Positions 31,847-39,072 of a DNA stretch of 39,072 nucleotides are shown here, piece by piece. This DNA comes from Betaproteobacteria bacterium RIFCSPLOWO2_02_FULL_63_19 (lineage in GTDB: Bacteria; Pseudomonadota; Gammaproteobacteria; Burkholderiales; SG8-39). Position 1 is the first letter of the stretch; every line of letters starts with the position of its first letter. A model generated the notes under the pieces. It was not told the DNA's origin. It was given only the letters and a program-made list of their open reading frames with translations, and made no database searches. The DNA lies in contig MEQX01000014.1 of NCBI GenBank assembly GCA_001770415.1, positions 28,435 to 67,506 of the forward strand, written 5' to 3'. Position numbers and translations under genes: made by a program.

Positions 31847-33105
31847 CAGAGTTTCAGTTCACCAATGAACGGCAGCGCGCCGTACCTCCCTTTGAGGTAG
31901 CCCCGCTCTAGCGCCTCGTCCTTGCGAGGGCTGAATTCGGACAATGGATAGACCCGCGACGCGTTCTTCTCGTCTTTCTCGACGAACCAGATCTGGTCCC
32001 GCCGGAACATGTCGCCGTCCAGCAGCGACGTGTCGTGAGTGGTGAGGACAAGTTGCGCGTTCTTCGGGTTGGTCCCTCGACCGTGAAACAGGCGAATCAG
32101 AAATCGAGTCATCAGAGGGTGCAGGCTCGTGTCGAGCTCGTCGTAGAGGAGAATCTCCCCGTTCTTGAGCACGTTCAGCCATGCTCCGGCGGACTGGAAC
32201 AAGATCTGCGTGCCGTGGGACTCGTCTCCAATATCCAACGGAACCGATTCGCTGGTGTCAATCCCATTGTGAAACGACGTCACGCGCATGAGCGTCGAAA
32301 CTGGCCTTGCCGACAGCGGTTCGCGCACGAGATTTCCATCCACCGCCACCACCTGCATCGGCTCCCGCTGCAGCGACAAGTCGTCAATGCCCAAGTCTGC
32401 CGCATGAACGAACTGAAGCAGTTTTTGTTTGCCACCCGGCTGTTCCAACAACTGGAAAGTCAGCGACGGGTTGAGCTGCGAACCGCCCATTCCGATCACC
32501 ACTAGTTTTTTCTGGAACCACTGGAATATCGGACGAAGTTGTTCGCTGTTCAACTGTATTGCCGTCGACAAAAACAGTGCATTACCGCGTGTGGCATCTC
32601 GCCACACGCGTGGGCTGCCCTTCAGCTTGGTGCTGAAGTGCCACTCATACTCTCTCTTTTTCGCGTGATATGTGCGCTCGAACCAGGTCTGCGGCCGCCC
32701 AACCGGATAGGCGATCAGCGACTCCTTGTGAAATCGTTCCGCGTCGACCGAAAAGCCGTACTCGTACCGCACGCCGTCGTCGGCGAAGACCACCTCGAAT
32801 TCGCTAGGCTGATTAGTTGTCGCCTTGCTCAACTTGAAGGGGGTATGAACGATGCGCGCCCCTTCTTGGATAGTGGCCGAGTTGAGCACCAAACTCTGCA
32901 TGAATTGCAGAGCCCAAAGGAAGTTGGTCTTACCGGCTGCGTTTGCACCGTAGATTACCGCCGAGCGAAGCAATCTTGGAAATCCCGGTAGTTCCGGATC
33001 GAATGTGTTCTCGCTCAGCAACTCCTTTGCCGCTCCCCCGACCAAGGTCAGGGTCTGCGTTCCCTTCACGGAGCGATAATTCGTCGCTCGAAATTCGATC
33101 AGCAT
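31846..33105 (-). CDS. rloA: RloA-like (AbiLi) AAA-family ATPase
   Basis: A 419-residue AAA_15/AAA_21 (OLD/SMC-like) ATPase. Walker A is GANAAGKTN (about residues 54-62); Walker B is ILLYDELDTSLHP with the following switch segment LVLTTHDTSLLD, and the start MLIEFRATNYRSVKG is standard for the family. It forms the sensor half of the RloAB/AbiL defence pair with the downstream rloB. Upstream is an AT-rich stretch (33106-33200) that probably contains its promoter. The GC content and codon choice are lower than in the bam genes, which fits horizontal transfer. No damage is visible. Confidence 0.87.
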   Translation of the reverse strand: MLIEFRATNYRSVKGTQTLTLVGGAAKELLSENTFDPELPGFPRLLRSAVIYGANAAGKTNFLWALQFMQSLVLNSATIQEGARIVHTPFKLSKATTNQPSEFEVVFADDGVRYEYGFSVDAERFHKESLIAYPVGRPQTWFERTYHAKKREYEWHFSTKLKGSPRVWRDATRGNALFLSTAIQLNSEQLRPIFQWFQKKLVVIGMGGSQLNPSLTFQLLEQPGGKQKLLQFVHAADLGIDDLSLQREPMQVVAVDGNLVREPLSARPVSTLMRVTSFHNGIDTSESVPLDIGDESHGTQILFQSAGAWLNVLKNGEILLYDELDTSLHPLMTRFLIRLFHGRGTNPKNAQLVLTTHDTSLLDGDMFRRDQIWFVEKDEKNASRVYPLSEFSPRKDEALERGYLKGRYGALPFIGELKL

Positions 33106-33507
33106 GTCAAAATAGGCCTTGTATTTGAATTATGTGCCAAATTTTGCTAGAATAACGCGATAAACGCAACATAATGTTAATATGTGTAAGTTTTATCAAC
33201 TATCGGGGTTACGGGTTCCCTACGATGCGGTATTGGTTATCCAAAATAAAGGCAAACAGAGATGACGAAGACACCGACGAATTCTCACAAACCGTGCGAT
33301 GCGCGACAAGACGAAACGCTTTCCGAGCCGGTCCGGAGGAATATTCCCACCCGGGTGATCGGCCCCAAAAAGATCGATCCGAAGACGCGATTCGCACACA
33401 GGCAAGCAATCTTGGTGTGTCGCTCAAGCCCCCGACCAATCGCCCTACGGTAAGCGCAAACGATAGGGATAAGCGAGGGCGAACTGCTTCCGCTTGGCTG
33501 ACTTTCC
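33106..33507. other. Stretch without a convincing gene; AT-rich upstream region of rloAB
   Basis: The first ~150 bases are markedly AT-rich and must hold the leftward promoter for rloAB. The rest returns to moderate GC. A 63-codon frame on the plus strand (33262-33453) and overlapping alternatives show no recognisable domain and poor ribosome sites, so I do not call a gene. Confidence 0.4.
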
Positions 33508-33828
33508 CTAGGCAGGTGGGATGACAGGCAGTAGCGCAAGACCCGGTCGCGCCGGACCGAAGTGCAGCGTCACTTTACCGCCGAAACTCGCGGGTGGCCG
33601 GTCGGTAGGATCGTCGTGCACAAGAGGTCCGCAGCCACGTATGGGGTTCTTCATGTTCGACAGCGTTGCCGCCTCGCCTTCGAATTCGTAGTCCTTGCCG
33701 CGGATCGTGGCCGCGATGCGGTAGCCCCTCCTGGGCACCACGATGCAGGTGGGCCAGATTTCAACGTCCAGTTCCACGATCTCGCCGGGGCTTGGCGGCT
33801 GGTTCTCGTCGTGCGTGTGATAGGGCCG
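33508..33828 (-). pseudogene. C-terminal remnant of a CocE/NonD-family hydrolase
   Basis: About 105 residues of minus-strand coding sequence match the C-terminal jelly-roll domain of CocE/NonD (X-Pro dipeptidyl-peptidase type) hydrolases: SRPYHTHDENQPPSPGEIV, DVEIWPTCIVVPRRGYRIA, MKNPIRGCGPLVHDDPTDRPP and KVTLHFGPARPG, with a normal stop. The catalytic alpha/beta domain is missing: homology stops exactly where the truncated lyase copy begins (33825), so the junction is a deletion or recombination scar. Confidence 0.7.
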
Positions 33829-34013
33829 GGATGGCCGCGCTGCTCGGCGAACTCGGCGTGCCATGGAAAATCATGCGGGGCTTCGCTTTGATTTCCCGGG
33901 CGCCCGGGCTCGTCGGCCATATTTACGAAGAAACGCAGCGGCCCGCGGCGGGCTACGTCGGGCGGCTGGCGCAGGAATCCGTCGAGTACGTGGGCGAAAA
34001 ATCGTCGCAGTAA
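33828..34013 (+). pseudogene. Truncated second copy of the citryl-CoA-lyase-like gene (3' 62 codons)
   Basis: Encodes the last 62 residues of the lyase (GMAALLGELGVPWKIM onward to EKSSQ) with the identical stop, but no start and no N-terminal catalytic histidines. The 5' break abuts the CocE remnant. All differences from the intact gene at 29013-29780 are synonymous, so this copy was under selection before it was cut. Confidence 0.8.
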
Positions 34014-34174
34014 CGAGGGGGAAGAGGGCAGCTCGCGTCAACGGCTCGGCCGGCGGCGTGAGCCGCCGGGCGGCGATTTTTCGCGCCCGATCCGTGACAT
34101 GCCTGAGAGCAGCGCGACCGAGCCGCCCGCGCTACCGTATGTTGCCCGAGACCGACCTCGTCGGACGCAAAATC

Positions 34175-34222
34175 TCAGGCGGCCTGCGGGCTCGCCTCGC
34201 GTTGGCCCGGAAACGCGAGCGC
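34175..34222 (-). pseudogene. Second remnant of the convergent ferredoxin gene (last ~15 codons)
   Basis: Minus-strand codons for LAFPGQREASPQAA and stop, matching the end of the remnant at 29942 with one Lys/Glu difference. It is cut at 34222, losing the cysteine motif. Confidence 0.6.
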
Positions 34223-34381
34223 ACCAAGTGCTTCGATAGCGATCCGGGTTGCGCCGACAATTCGTTCCCCATTTCCATCCCGCACACACCTCCAGGGCCC
34301 CTTGCGGCAACATCGAGACACGCAGGCAGCGCAACCTGGCTCTCGCGAGACGTTCCGACAGCAATTCGGCATAATAGGGTG

Positions 34382-34702
34382 ATGATCGCGCCGTCAAGAA
34401 TTCGGGCGCTCTCGCGCCGCATCGCCGAGGAATTCCGGCCGGAACGCATTATCCTATTCGGTTCCTACGCGAGCGGGCGCGCACGTGAAGATTCGGACGT
34501 CGACCTGCTCGTGGTCATGCCCTTCGAAGGCAAGGGCGCGCGCAAGGCAGCCGAAATCCTGAACCGTGTCGAGCCGGATTTTCCGGTCGACGTGATCGTG
34601 CGGTCACCCCGGCAAATGCGCGAGCGTCTGGCAAGCGCCGACTTCTTCCTGCGGGAGGTCGTAAAGAAGGGCAGGGTCCTCTATGAAGCCGCTCACCCGT
34701 GA
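34382..34702 (+). CDS. MNT-type nucleotidyltransferase (antitoxin of a HEPN/MNT pair)
   Basis: A 106-residue minimal nucleotidyltransferase with the signature ILFGSYASGRAREDSDVDLLVV (GSx10DxD), the metal-binding aspartates being in DSDVD. In HEPN/MNT toxin-antitoxin modules this protein AMPylates or otherwise neutralises the HEPN RNase. Its end overlaps the HEPN gene by 20 bases, which is the usual tight arrangement. I chose the ATG at 34382 because longer in-frame starts run into the duplicated remnant sequence. Confidence 0.87.
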   Translation: MIAPSRIRALSRRIAEEFRPERIILFGSYASGRAREDSDVDLLVVMPFEGKGARKAAEILNRVEPDFPVDVIVRSPRQMRERLASADFFLREVVKKGRVLYEAAHP

Positions 34703-35069
34703 ATGGGTGAACAAGGCGGAGGGCGACTACGCGACGGCGACGCGCGAGGCACGCGCCCGCAAGTCGCCCAATTACGATGCAACGTGCTTTCACGCCCAGC
34801 AGTGCGTGGAAAAGTACCTCAAGGCCGTGCTGCAGGAATGCGGCATCGCCTTTGGGCGGACGCACAACCTCGAAGCACTGCTAGCGCCCCTGCTCGGCCG
34901 TCACCCTGAATGGGCCGCGCTGAGACCGATGTTGCGAGACCTTACCGCATACGCGGTCGAGACCCGTTACCCCGGGGAATCGAGCGACAAGGAGATGGCC
35001 AGACAAGCATTGGCACACTGTCGCCATGCGCGATCGCGCCTGCGCGTTGCTTTGCGACTCGGCGATTGA
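34683..35069 (+). CDS. HEPN-domain toxin
   Basis: A 128-residue HEPN (PF05168-type) protein: WVNKAEGDYATATREA helix, the YDATCFHAQQCVEKYLKAVL segment diagnostic of the family, and GRTHNLEAL. The RNase motif RX4H is present as Arg107 to His112 (RQALAH), so the toxin may be active. It is co-encoded with the MNT gene. Such modules act as toxin-antitoxin and phage-defence units. The gene ends 51 bases before the IS91-like end. Confidence 0.87.
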   Translation: MKPLTREWVNKAEGDYATATREARARKSPNYDATCFHAQQCVEKYLKAVLQECGIAFGRTHNLEALLAPLLGRHPEWAALRPMLRDLTAYAVETRYPGESSDKEMARQALAHCRHARSRLRVALRLGD

Positions 35070-35120
35070 TTCAAGGATCTGCCGGCCATGCGGGACGGCT
35101 TCATGTGATTGGTCCCGAAA

Positions 35121-35180
35121 GACGGATAGGCATTTTAAACGCCCTTTTTCAGCAAACGGCACTCTCAGCAAACGGCACTC
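35121..35180 (+). repeat. IS91-end repeat, copy 1, with internal 16-bp duplication
   Basis: The 44-bp core begins GACGGATAGGCATTTTAAAC and ends at 35164. TCAGCAAACGGCACTC is then repeated in tandem (35165-35180). The core includes a near-palindrome GGCATTTTAAACGCC. Homology with copy 3 continues to about 35330. Confidence 0.8.
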
Positions 35181-35374
35181 AATGGCCGGCCTGGCGAATC
35201 CTCAGCCGCGTGACAATTCACGCGAGCCCCGCTGTTTCCCTCCCGCTGTTTTGCCCGCAAGCGTGCGCTTCGCAGCGTCCGATTTCCCCCGAATCCGCAC
35301 ACCTGCACGAGCGCACGACGAGCCCGCTCGAGCCTGCTCATTGGCTCTGGCCAAAACCGGTCAGGGATTGCCGA

Positions 35375-36085
35375 TCAAGCCGCCTGATAGAGATCGATGC
35401 GCCGTGCCGGTGTGCGTGGCGGCGGCTGGGCCGACAAGCCCAGATGCGTGAGCATGCGCTCGATCAGCGCGGGCGCTTCGATCGCAGCGATGATCTTCAA
35501 CTTGCCGCCACACGCGCAACGCTCAACATCGATGTCGAACACCCGCTTGAGCAGGCGCGCCCAACTCATGCGCGCCGGCGCACCATGCGCGTGATTGCAC
35601 GCGGCCGCGTGCCCGGCTGGCGTCTGCGCAGGAACCGGCACGATCGCGGCCCGCAGTTTGGCATGCGGCGCGAGCACCCCGTGAAAGCGGATCAGATGCA
35701 GGCGCGGGCGCGGCACCAGTGCTGCAAGCCGTTGCATGAATTCCAGCGCTGACATGTTGATGTGGCTCGTGCCGTCGACGGATAGGCATTTTAAACGCCC
35801 TTTTTCAGCAAACGGCACTCTATCGCCGGCCTAACGAATCCTCAGCCGCTCGTTGGCGATGGCCGGGCGCGTGATGTAGCGGCACAGGTGCTCGAGCTCA
35901 CTACGCCGCTCGGCGGCGCAGCGCACCGCAGCATGCAGGCTGAAACCGTGGGCGTTGGCGCACAGCGCTTGGGTCATCGGCGCGGCGCGGCTCGCCGCGG
36001 TTCGCAAGCTCAGCAGTTTGCGCCCCGAGCGCGGCCCGAACGCGATGCGGTAAGTGCAGGAGGCGACCTGCAGGGGGGCGAGCAC
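35375..36085 (-). pseudogene. IS91-family transposase remnant, interrupted
   Basis: The upstream piece (36085 to 35831) encodes ALCANAHGFSLHAAVRCAAE and ELEHLCRYITRPAIANERL. The downstream piece (to 35375) encodes DGTSHINMSALEFMQRLAAL, RPRLHLIRFHGVLAPHAKLR, ARMSWARLLKRVFDID and the C-terminal zinc-like CACGGKLKIIAAI. Both match the central and C-terminal parts of IS91-type transposases. About 20 residues between ANERL and DGTSH are replaced by the end repeat, which introduces a stop. The N-terminal half is absent. Confidence 0.75.
35777..35850 (+). repeat. IS91-end repeat, copy 2, inside the transposase remnant
   Basis: The same 44-bp core followed by TATCGCCGGCCTAACGAATC and then CTCAGCCGC. 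It interrupts the transposase reading frame; beyond CTCAGCCGC the sequence is transposase again, not the longer end seen in copies 1 and 3. Confidence 0.75.
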
Positions 36086-36154
36086 GTTGTCCGGATCGAT
36101 GATCCCGTGCGCAGCTCGCGCCTACTGAAGGATGGCGCCGTTCGGGGTCGCCAA

Positions 36155-36203
36155 CGGGATCAGCGCTTCGCTTCGCCTACGGCTCCGCTACGCGCCGATC
36201 CCG
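36155..36203. repeat. Imperfect long inverted repeat
   Basis: CGGGATCAGCGC and GCGCCGATCCCG are 12-base arms with one mismatch around a GC-rich centre. It resembles extragenic palindromes found at element borders and lies just outside the IS91 remnant. Confidence 0.5.
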
Positions 36204-36261
36204 ACCAATTTCATACACCACTTCCAGGGACGCAAGCGGATCTCACAGAATGGGCAAACCA

Positions 36262-36294
36262 GAAAAGGCAGCGAATCATGGTTGATTCGCTGCC
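36262..36294 (-). terminator. Rho-independent terminator of the metalloprotease operon
   Basis: On the minus strand GGCAGCGAATC, six-base loop, GATTCGCTGCC followed by TTTTC; an 11-bp perfect stem located 20 bases after the protease stop. Confidence 0.8.
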
Positions 36295-36313
36295 GGTTCG
36301 GTCCAAAGACTCA

Positions 36314-36973
36314 CTAATAGTATTCGTTTGCCGCACCTATATCAGATGCCTCAAGACTCCGCCAGCATGTATCACCCTGGAAATAGTCGGGCTCCATCGT
36401 TCCGGGATTCTTGTTGGGGGTAGTACAACTAGGCGACCCAGCAAATGGGCTACAGAATCCATCCCGCATATGGTTGAGCCCGAGCAGATGTCCAAATTCA
36501 TGAGTCGCAATACTCTGTATATCGTATTGGGCTGGTAATGGATTTAGCGACCACACTAGGTCGGAATTAAAGGACAACGACCTAGTTCCGCACGTGGGGC
36601 ACTTCGCGGGATCGTAATCTATAAACCCGGGGGTAGTCGCCCCCGCTTGGTACGCGGCAGAAGTTGGACAGCCGCCGGTCGAGAAACTGTAGAAACCGAG
36701 CTGGAGCGGCTGCCCGCTTGGGCAGTCACTATCTGTTTCGACTCCGCTCCAATCACCGATCTTGTTGGCGGCATCTGTAGCGTCCCATGCGTCCCGAGCC
36801 GCATAGATGGCGGTTCCAATGTCGGGATTGTAATATACAGCCCAATATAGATTTGGTCCTACCGCCCATGGAGTGTTTGGCCCCAACTGTGAAGCTCCGG
36901 GCCATGTGCACGCTGCTTGTGCGATACCCGCGAGCAGAAGCAGAAAACTCAGTAATGTGAGTTGTTTGATCAT
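36314..36973 (-). CDS. Secreted matrixin-like (M10) zinc metalloprotease
   Basis: The 219-residue product starts with a signal peptide (MIKQLTLLSFLLLLAGIAQA). The catalytic zinc site is HEFGHLLGLNH in ATHEFGHLLGLNHM, the exact matrixin HExxHxxGxxH pattern, followed by a Met-turn region PGTMEPDYF. Ten or more cysteines in the mature part suggest disulfide bonding and export. It would cleave proteins outside the cytoplasm. The start overlaps the stop of the upstream gene (ATGA), so they are co-transcribed, and a strong terminator follows. GC and codon choice are lower than in the bam region, which suggests acquisition. Confidence 0.87.
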   Translation of the reverse strand: MIKQLTLLSFLLLLAGIAQAACTWPGASQLGPNTPWAVGPNLYWAVYYNPDIGTAIYAARDAWDATDAANKIGDWSGVETDSDCPSGQPLQLGFYSFSTGGCPTSAAYQAGATTPGFIDYDPAKCPTCGTRSLSFNSDLVWSLNPLPAQYDIQSIATHEFGHLLGLNHMRDGFCSPFAGSPSCTTPNKNPGTMEPDYFQGDTCWRSLEASDIGAANEYY

Positions 36974-37377
36974 TGCTGACCTCCAAGGGAGACGGGAAGA
37001 ATGGCGATCAAGTAATAAGTTGCCGCCGGCCCGGGGTACCGCTTCAGGAACAGTCTTACGGGAACGCCGGCCTGAAGTGGTCTGACGATACTGTTTGCCG
37101 TATGTATGATCTGTTCCACTGCCTCGATTCCCCTTTCAATCTTGGTGATTTCGCCTAGAAGAGGACGGTTGATTGGCGAAGGATGGTGCAATGCCACGTT
37201 CGCATTCGGTCTGAAGACAACGACTGCGTCCGCTAAAGCCTCGGGCGAAATTGCGTAGTCCATCGGGCTATTGCGTGCGACGGCGTCAGACGTCTCGCTC
37301 GCTATAGCGCTGAGCGAATTGAAAGCAAGCGGTCCTGCAAGGACCGCGACTCGTAATAAACTTCGGAAAGTTCTCAC
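36970..37377 (-). CDS. Exported protein of unknown function, coupled to the metalloprotease
   Basis: The 135-residue product has an N-terminal signal-like segment (LLRVAVLAGPLAFNSLSAIASE) and a polar mature part with LLGEITKIERGIEAVEQII, predicted helical. There is no cysteine or recognised motif. The start is GTG at 37377, immediately after GGGAGG, a very tight spacing, so the true start is uncertain. Its TGA overlaps the protease ATG. It might be an inhibitor or chaperone of the protease, a common arrangement, but nothing in the sequence proves that. Confidence 0.6.
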   Translation of the reverse strand: MRTFRSLLRVAVLAGPLAFNSLSAIASETSDAVARNSPMDYAISPEALADAVVVFRPNANVALHHPSPINRPLLGEITKIERGIEAVEQIIHTANSIVRPLQAGVPVRLFLKRYPGPAATYYLIAILPVSLGGQQ

Positions 37378-37878
37378 CCTCCCTTCGGTCGTTAGTTCCC
37401 AGTTCCCTGGAGCGGGAATACAAACGCTCCGTTCTTGCTCAACTGATTCCCCACCTCACGTGCAGCCCAATATTGCGGGAGGTGCATTCTCAGTTTCCGC
37501 AGAAAAATAGTAGCAACGGCTATGTTTCCTGTATGTCGGGAGATCCCTACTACACAGGTCGGGGATGCAGGGATAGTCCCAGTGTCGGACGAAGGTCGCT
37601 GGCAACAGTCGCCAGTTGCATCGGCTACTCGCTGGCCATAAAGAGAACGGAGCCTTCTCGTGCAGCGCAGCGGAATCTTCGGGAACGTTCCTCAGATATC
37701 GGTTTGGTACTCAGTGAACACTGGCCGGGGAGCATCCGCGAGGAGGGCACCTCCTTGCTACGGGATCAAACCGCCTGGCGGACAAATTTACGAAGCCGCG
37801 ACCGCCTCGACCGTCGTCGCCGTTTCTCTCAAACGGCGGTGATCCAGCGAGCGGTGCGGGGAGTAAGGACGTACGGAA
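37378..37878. other. 500-bp stretch without a recognisable gene
   Basis: Several overlapping frames on the plus strand are open but none has a good ribosome site, a known motif or consistent codon use. Promoters for the leftward protease operon probably lie at its left edge. I see no tRNA or repeat. Confidence 0.4.
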
Positions 37879-38421
37879 TTACGGTAACAAAGACTGTTGA
37901 AATATTATCGGCACCATGTACGCCGCGAGCCATTCTGTCCAAGGATCGCCGCCGTGGGCTACAACGAACACGAATGGCATGTAGAGTCCGAACGCTTCAT
38001 TTCCGGTAAATGTATATTGAGGCCCTACCCCCCGAGTATCCAACGTAAAAGATCGGTCGCTAACGTCTTCTAGGTAGGGAACCAATCCTTCTTTCAGTTC
38101 GGTTCGTTCCGAACCAAGAATCCACGAAACGACTTCTCCCCCCGGGAGCAAAGCCCCCACGTAGACGTCAACAGTAAAGGCAGGAGTGGGTGGTGCGGGT
38201 ATATCTATAGAAACACTTAAGTAAACGGTTTCACCCGGTCTATAGCGGTACACCGGGGAGATCATCTCACTTCCGGGGATGATAGAAATTGCTATAGGAG
38301 GTGCTGTGGATACCGCAATAGCGGGACCCACAGCACAAGCGAGCGCTGAGATCACCGTCAAAATACCTATCCGAAATAGCGTCCAGACGTTCTTCCTGCT
38401 GCATGTGCCTTCACATTCCAT
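37879..38421 (-). CDS. Exported protein of unknown function on lower-GC cargo
   Basis: About 180 residues starting at the ATG 38421 (MECEGTCSRKNVW), which has GAGG six bases upstream; the in-frame GTG at 38433 is less likely. A hydrophobic export segment (TLFRIGILTVISALACAVGPAIA) is followed by a mature domain with YRPGETVYLSVSIDIP and FTVDVYVGALLPGGEVVSWI, a beta-rich pattern like surface or adhesin-associated domains of uncharacterised exported proteins. It faces the same way as the protease operon, about 500 bases upstream of it. No function can be assigned. Confidence 0.6.
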   Translation of the reverse strand: MECEGTCSRKNVWTLFRIGILTVISALACAVGPAIAVSTAPPIAISIIPGSEMISPVYRYRPGETVYLSVSIDIPAPPTPAFTVDVYVGALLPGGEVVSWILGSERTELKEGLVPYLEDVSDRSFTLDTRGVGPQYTFTGNEAFGLYMPFVFVVAHGGDPWTEWLAAYMVPIIFQQSLLP

Positions 38422-38882
38422 TGCTAACCTCACGTCGAATTGATCGTCGTTCCGCCATGCAATCGCCTATTGGGTGGATTGTCTAAACTGCATCGAAAAG
38501 CCGAACAACGCCGCGAATCTCTTACGCGCAGCCCGCAATCGACTTGCTCACGTTTCCCAACTAGAACCTAAGAATATTTCCAGTTCGGCTCTACGTCATT
38601 CGAGATCACATCGCACTCGCACGTATCCTGCTCGTAGATGCGCATGCTGCACCGTCAAGTGGACAACCGCAGGGGCCCCGATGTTTTCTGCGACACTCAC
38701 TAGCTCAGATGTTAGCATTCGCCCGCATTGGGCGTCTGTAGGGAGATCCCCACACCCCGTATGCGGAGTGATACGGAGATAGACCGGGGAATATGCGCGC
38801 CAGGCGTATTCTCTAGCCTTCCTCCGTTTTATAGGGGTTCTGTACGCTGGAGGAATGCAGCAAAGCAAATCCAAAGGTTCTG
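38422..38882. other. 460-bp stretch without a recognisable gene
   Basis: Lower-GC sequence between the exported-protein gene and the last IS91-end copy. Short frames on both strands lack motifs and ribosome sites. It presumably carries the promoter of the leftward gene. Confidence 0.4.
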
Positions 38883-39072
38883 AGACGGATAGGCATTTTA
38901 AACGCCCTTTTTCAGCAAACGGCACTCTATCGCCGGCCTGGCGAATCCTCAGCCGCGTGACAATTCACGCGAGCCCCGCTGTTTTCCCGCCGCTGTTTTG
39001 CCCGCAAGCGTGCGCTTCGCAGCGTCCGATTTCCCCCGAATCCGCACACCTGCACGAGCGCACGCCGAGCCT
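38883..39072 (+). mobile_element. IS91-like end, copy 3, continuing beyond the window
   Basis: Begins with the same 44-bp core as 35121 and then matches the sequence after copy 1 (GCCGGCCTGGCGAATCCTCA onward) nearly base for base to the end of the window. Copy 1 is followed by a transposase gene, so another IS91-like element probably starts here. It lacks the 16-bp tandem duplication of copy 1. Confidence 0.75.

Larger units (their letters stand above)
33825..34222. repeat. 398-bp direct repeat, copy B
   Basis: Gap-free match to 29592-29989. In the coding part I count 13 third-position differences and no amino-acid change over 62 codons. Differences cluster around the terminator hairpin, which is poorer here. 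Confidence 0.85.
35121..36125 (-). mobile_element. Degraded IS91-like (Y2 rolling-circle) insertion sequence
   Basis: Contains the end region downstream of a minus-strand IS91-type transposase (35121-35374) and two pieces of the transposase itself, separated by an inserted end repeat. The right boundary near 36125 is where transposase similarity stops; the N-terminal zinc and catalytic region is missing, so the element is non-autonomous. The left end sequence recurs at the far right of the window (38883-39072). Confidence 0.7.

Noticed and set aside
37660..37842. Small plus-strand gene in the cargo segment
   Set aside because: A 60-codon frame exists but has no convincing ribosome site or family, and overlapping frames are equally open.

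Overview
The window looks like a chromosomal piece of a high-GC betaproteobacterium (Burkholderiales/Rhodocyclales-like). This rests on codon use, the C-terminal module of the cyclophilin at 1217-2074, a TAXI-type TRAP transporter, and aromatic-catabolism genes of the kind common in that class. From about 30 kb onward the DNA becomes a patchwork of gene remnants, defence genes, IS91-like fragments and lower-GC cargo, so that end is an unstable accessory region.

Region 1 (1-5.2 kb) holds a partial coiled-coil membrane protein, an exported cyclophilin-type PPIase, a GAF-GAF-adenylate cyclase gene with an apparent single-base frameshift, and a coiled-coil protein built of 36-residue repeats. Region 2 (5.3-16.6 kb) is ordinary catabolism and transport: a LigI-like lactonase and a GalB-like 4-oxalomesaconate hydratase (protocatechuate 4,5-cleavage/gallate chemistry), a dienelactone hydrolase, a fused TRAP permease with its TAXI binding protein, an MFS exporter, a CitE-like lyase, an O-acetylhomoserine sulfhydrylase, an alpha/beta hydrolase and an OsmC-like protein.

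Region 3 (16.7-29.8 kb) is the main find: a complete set of genes for a class II (ATP-independent, tungsten-dependent) benzoyl-CoA-reductase-type complex, in the order bamD-E-F-G-H-I-B-C. It is preceded by a good sigma70-like promoter and a perfect palindrome. A class III CoA-transferase and a citryl-CoA-lyase-like gene follow on the same strand, and a rho-independent terminator closes the block. The probable transcription unit is therefore about 13 kb. BamB is the W-pterin active-site subunit and BamC its ferredoxin. BamDEF resemble HdrD/HdrA/MvhD, and BamGHI resemble NuoE/NuoF/a short NuoG. By family knowledge such complexes couple low-potential CoA-ester reduction to flavin-based electron bifurcation. 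Betaproteobacterial aromatic degraders normally carry the ATP-dependent class I enzyme, and none of the downstream ring-opening genes is in this window, so the true substrate is open. A possible unannotated 36-codon gene lies between bamE and bamF.

Region 4 (29.6-35.1 kb) is a scar zone. A 398-bp direct duplication (29592-29989 and 33825-34222) brackets a broken DUF2130 gene, an intact RloA/RloB (AbiL-type) defence pair and a CocE/NonD hydrolase tail. A HEPN/MNT toxin-antitoxin pair follows. Region 5 (35.1-39.07 kb) contains a degraded IS91-like transposase and three same-orientation copies of its end repeat. Two of these bracket a lower-GC cargo with a secreted matrixin-like metalloprotease and two exported proteins of unknown function.
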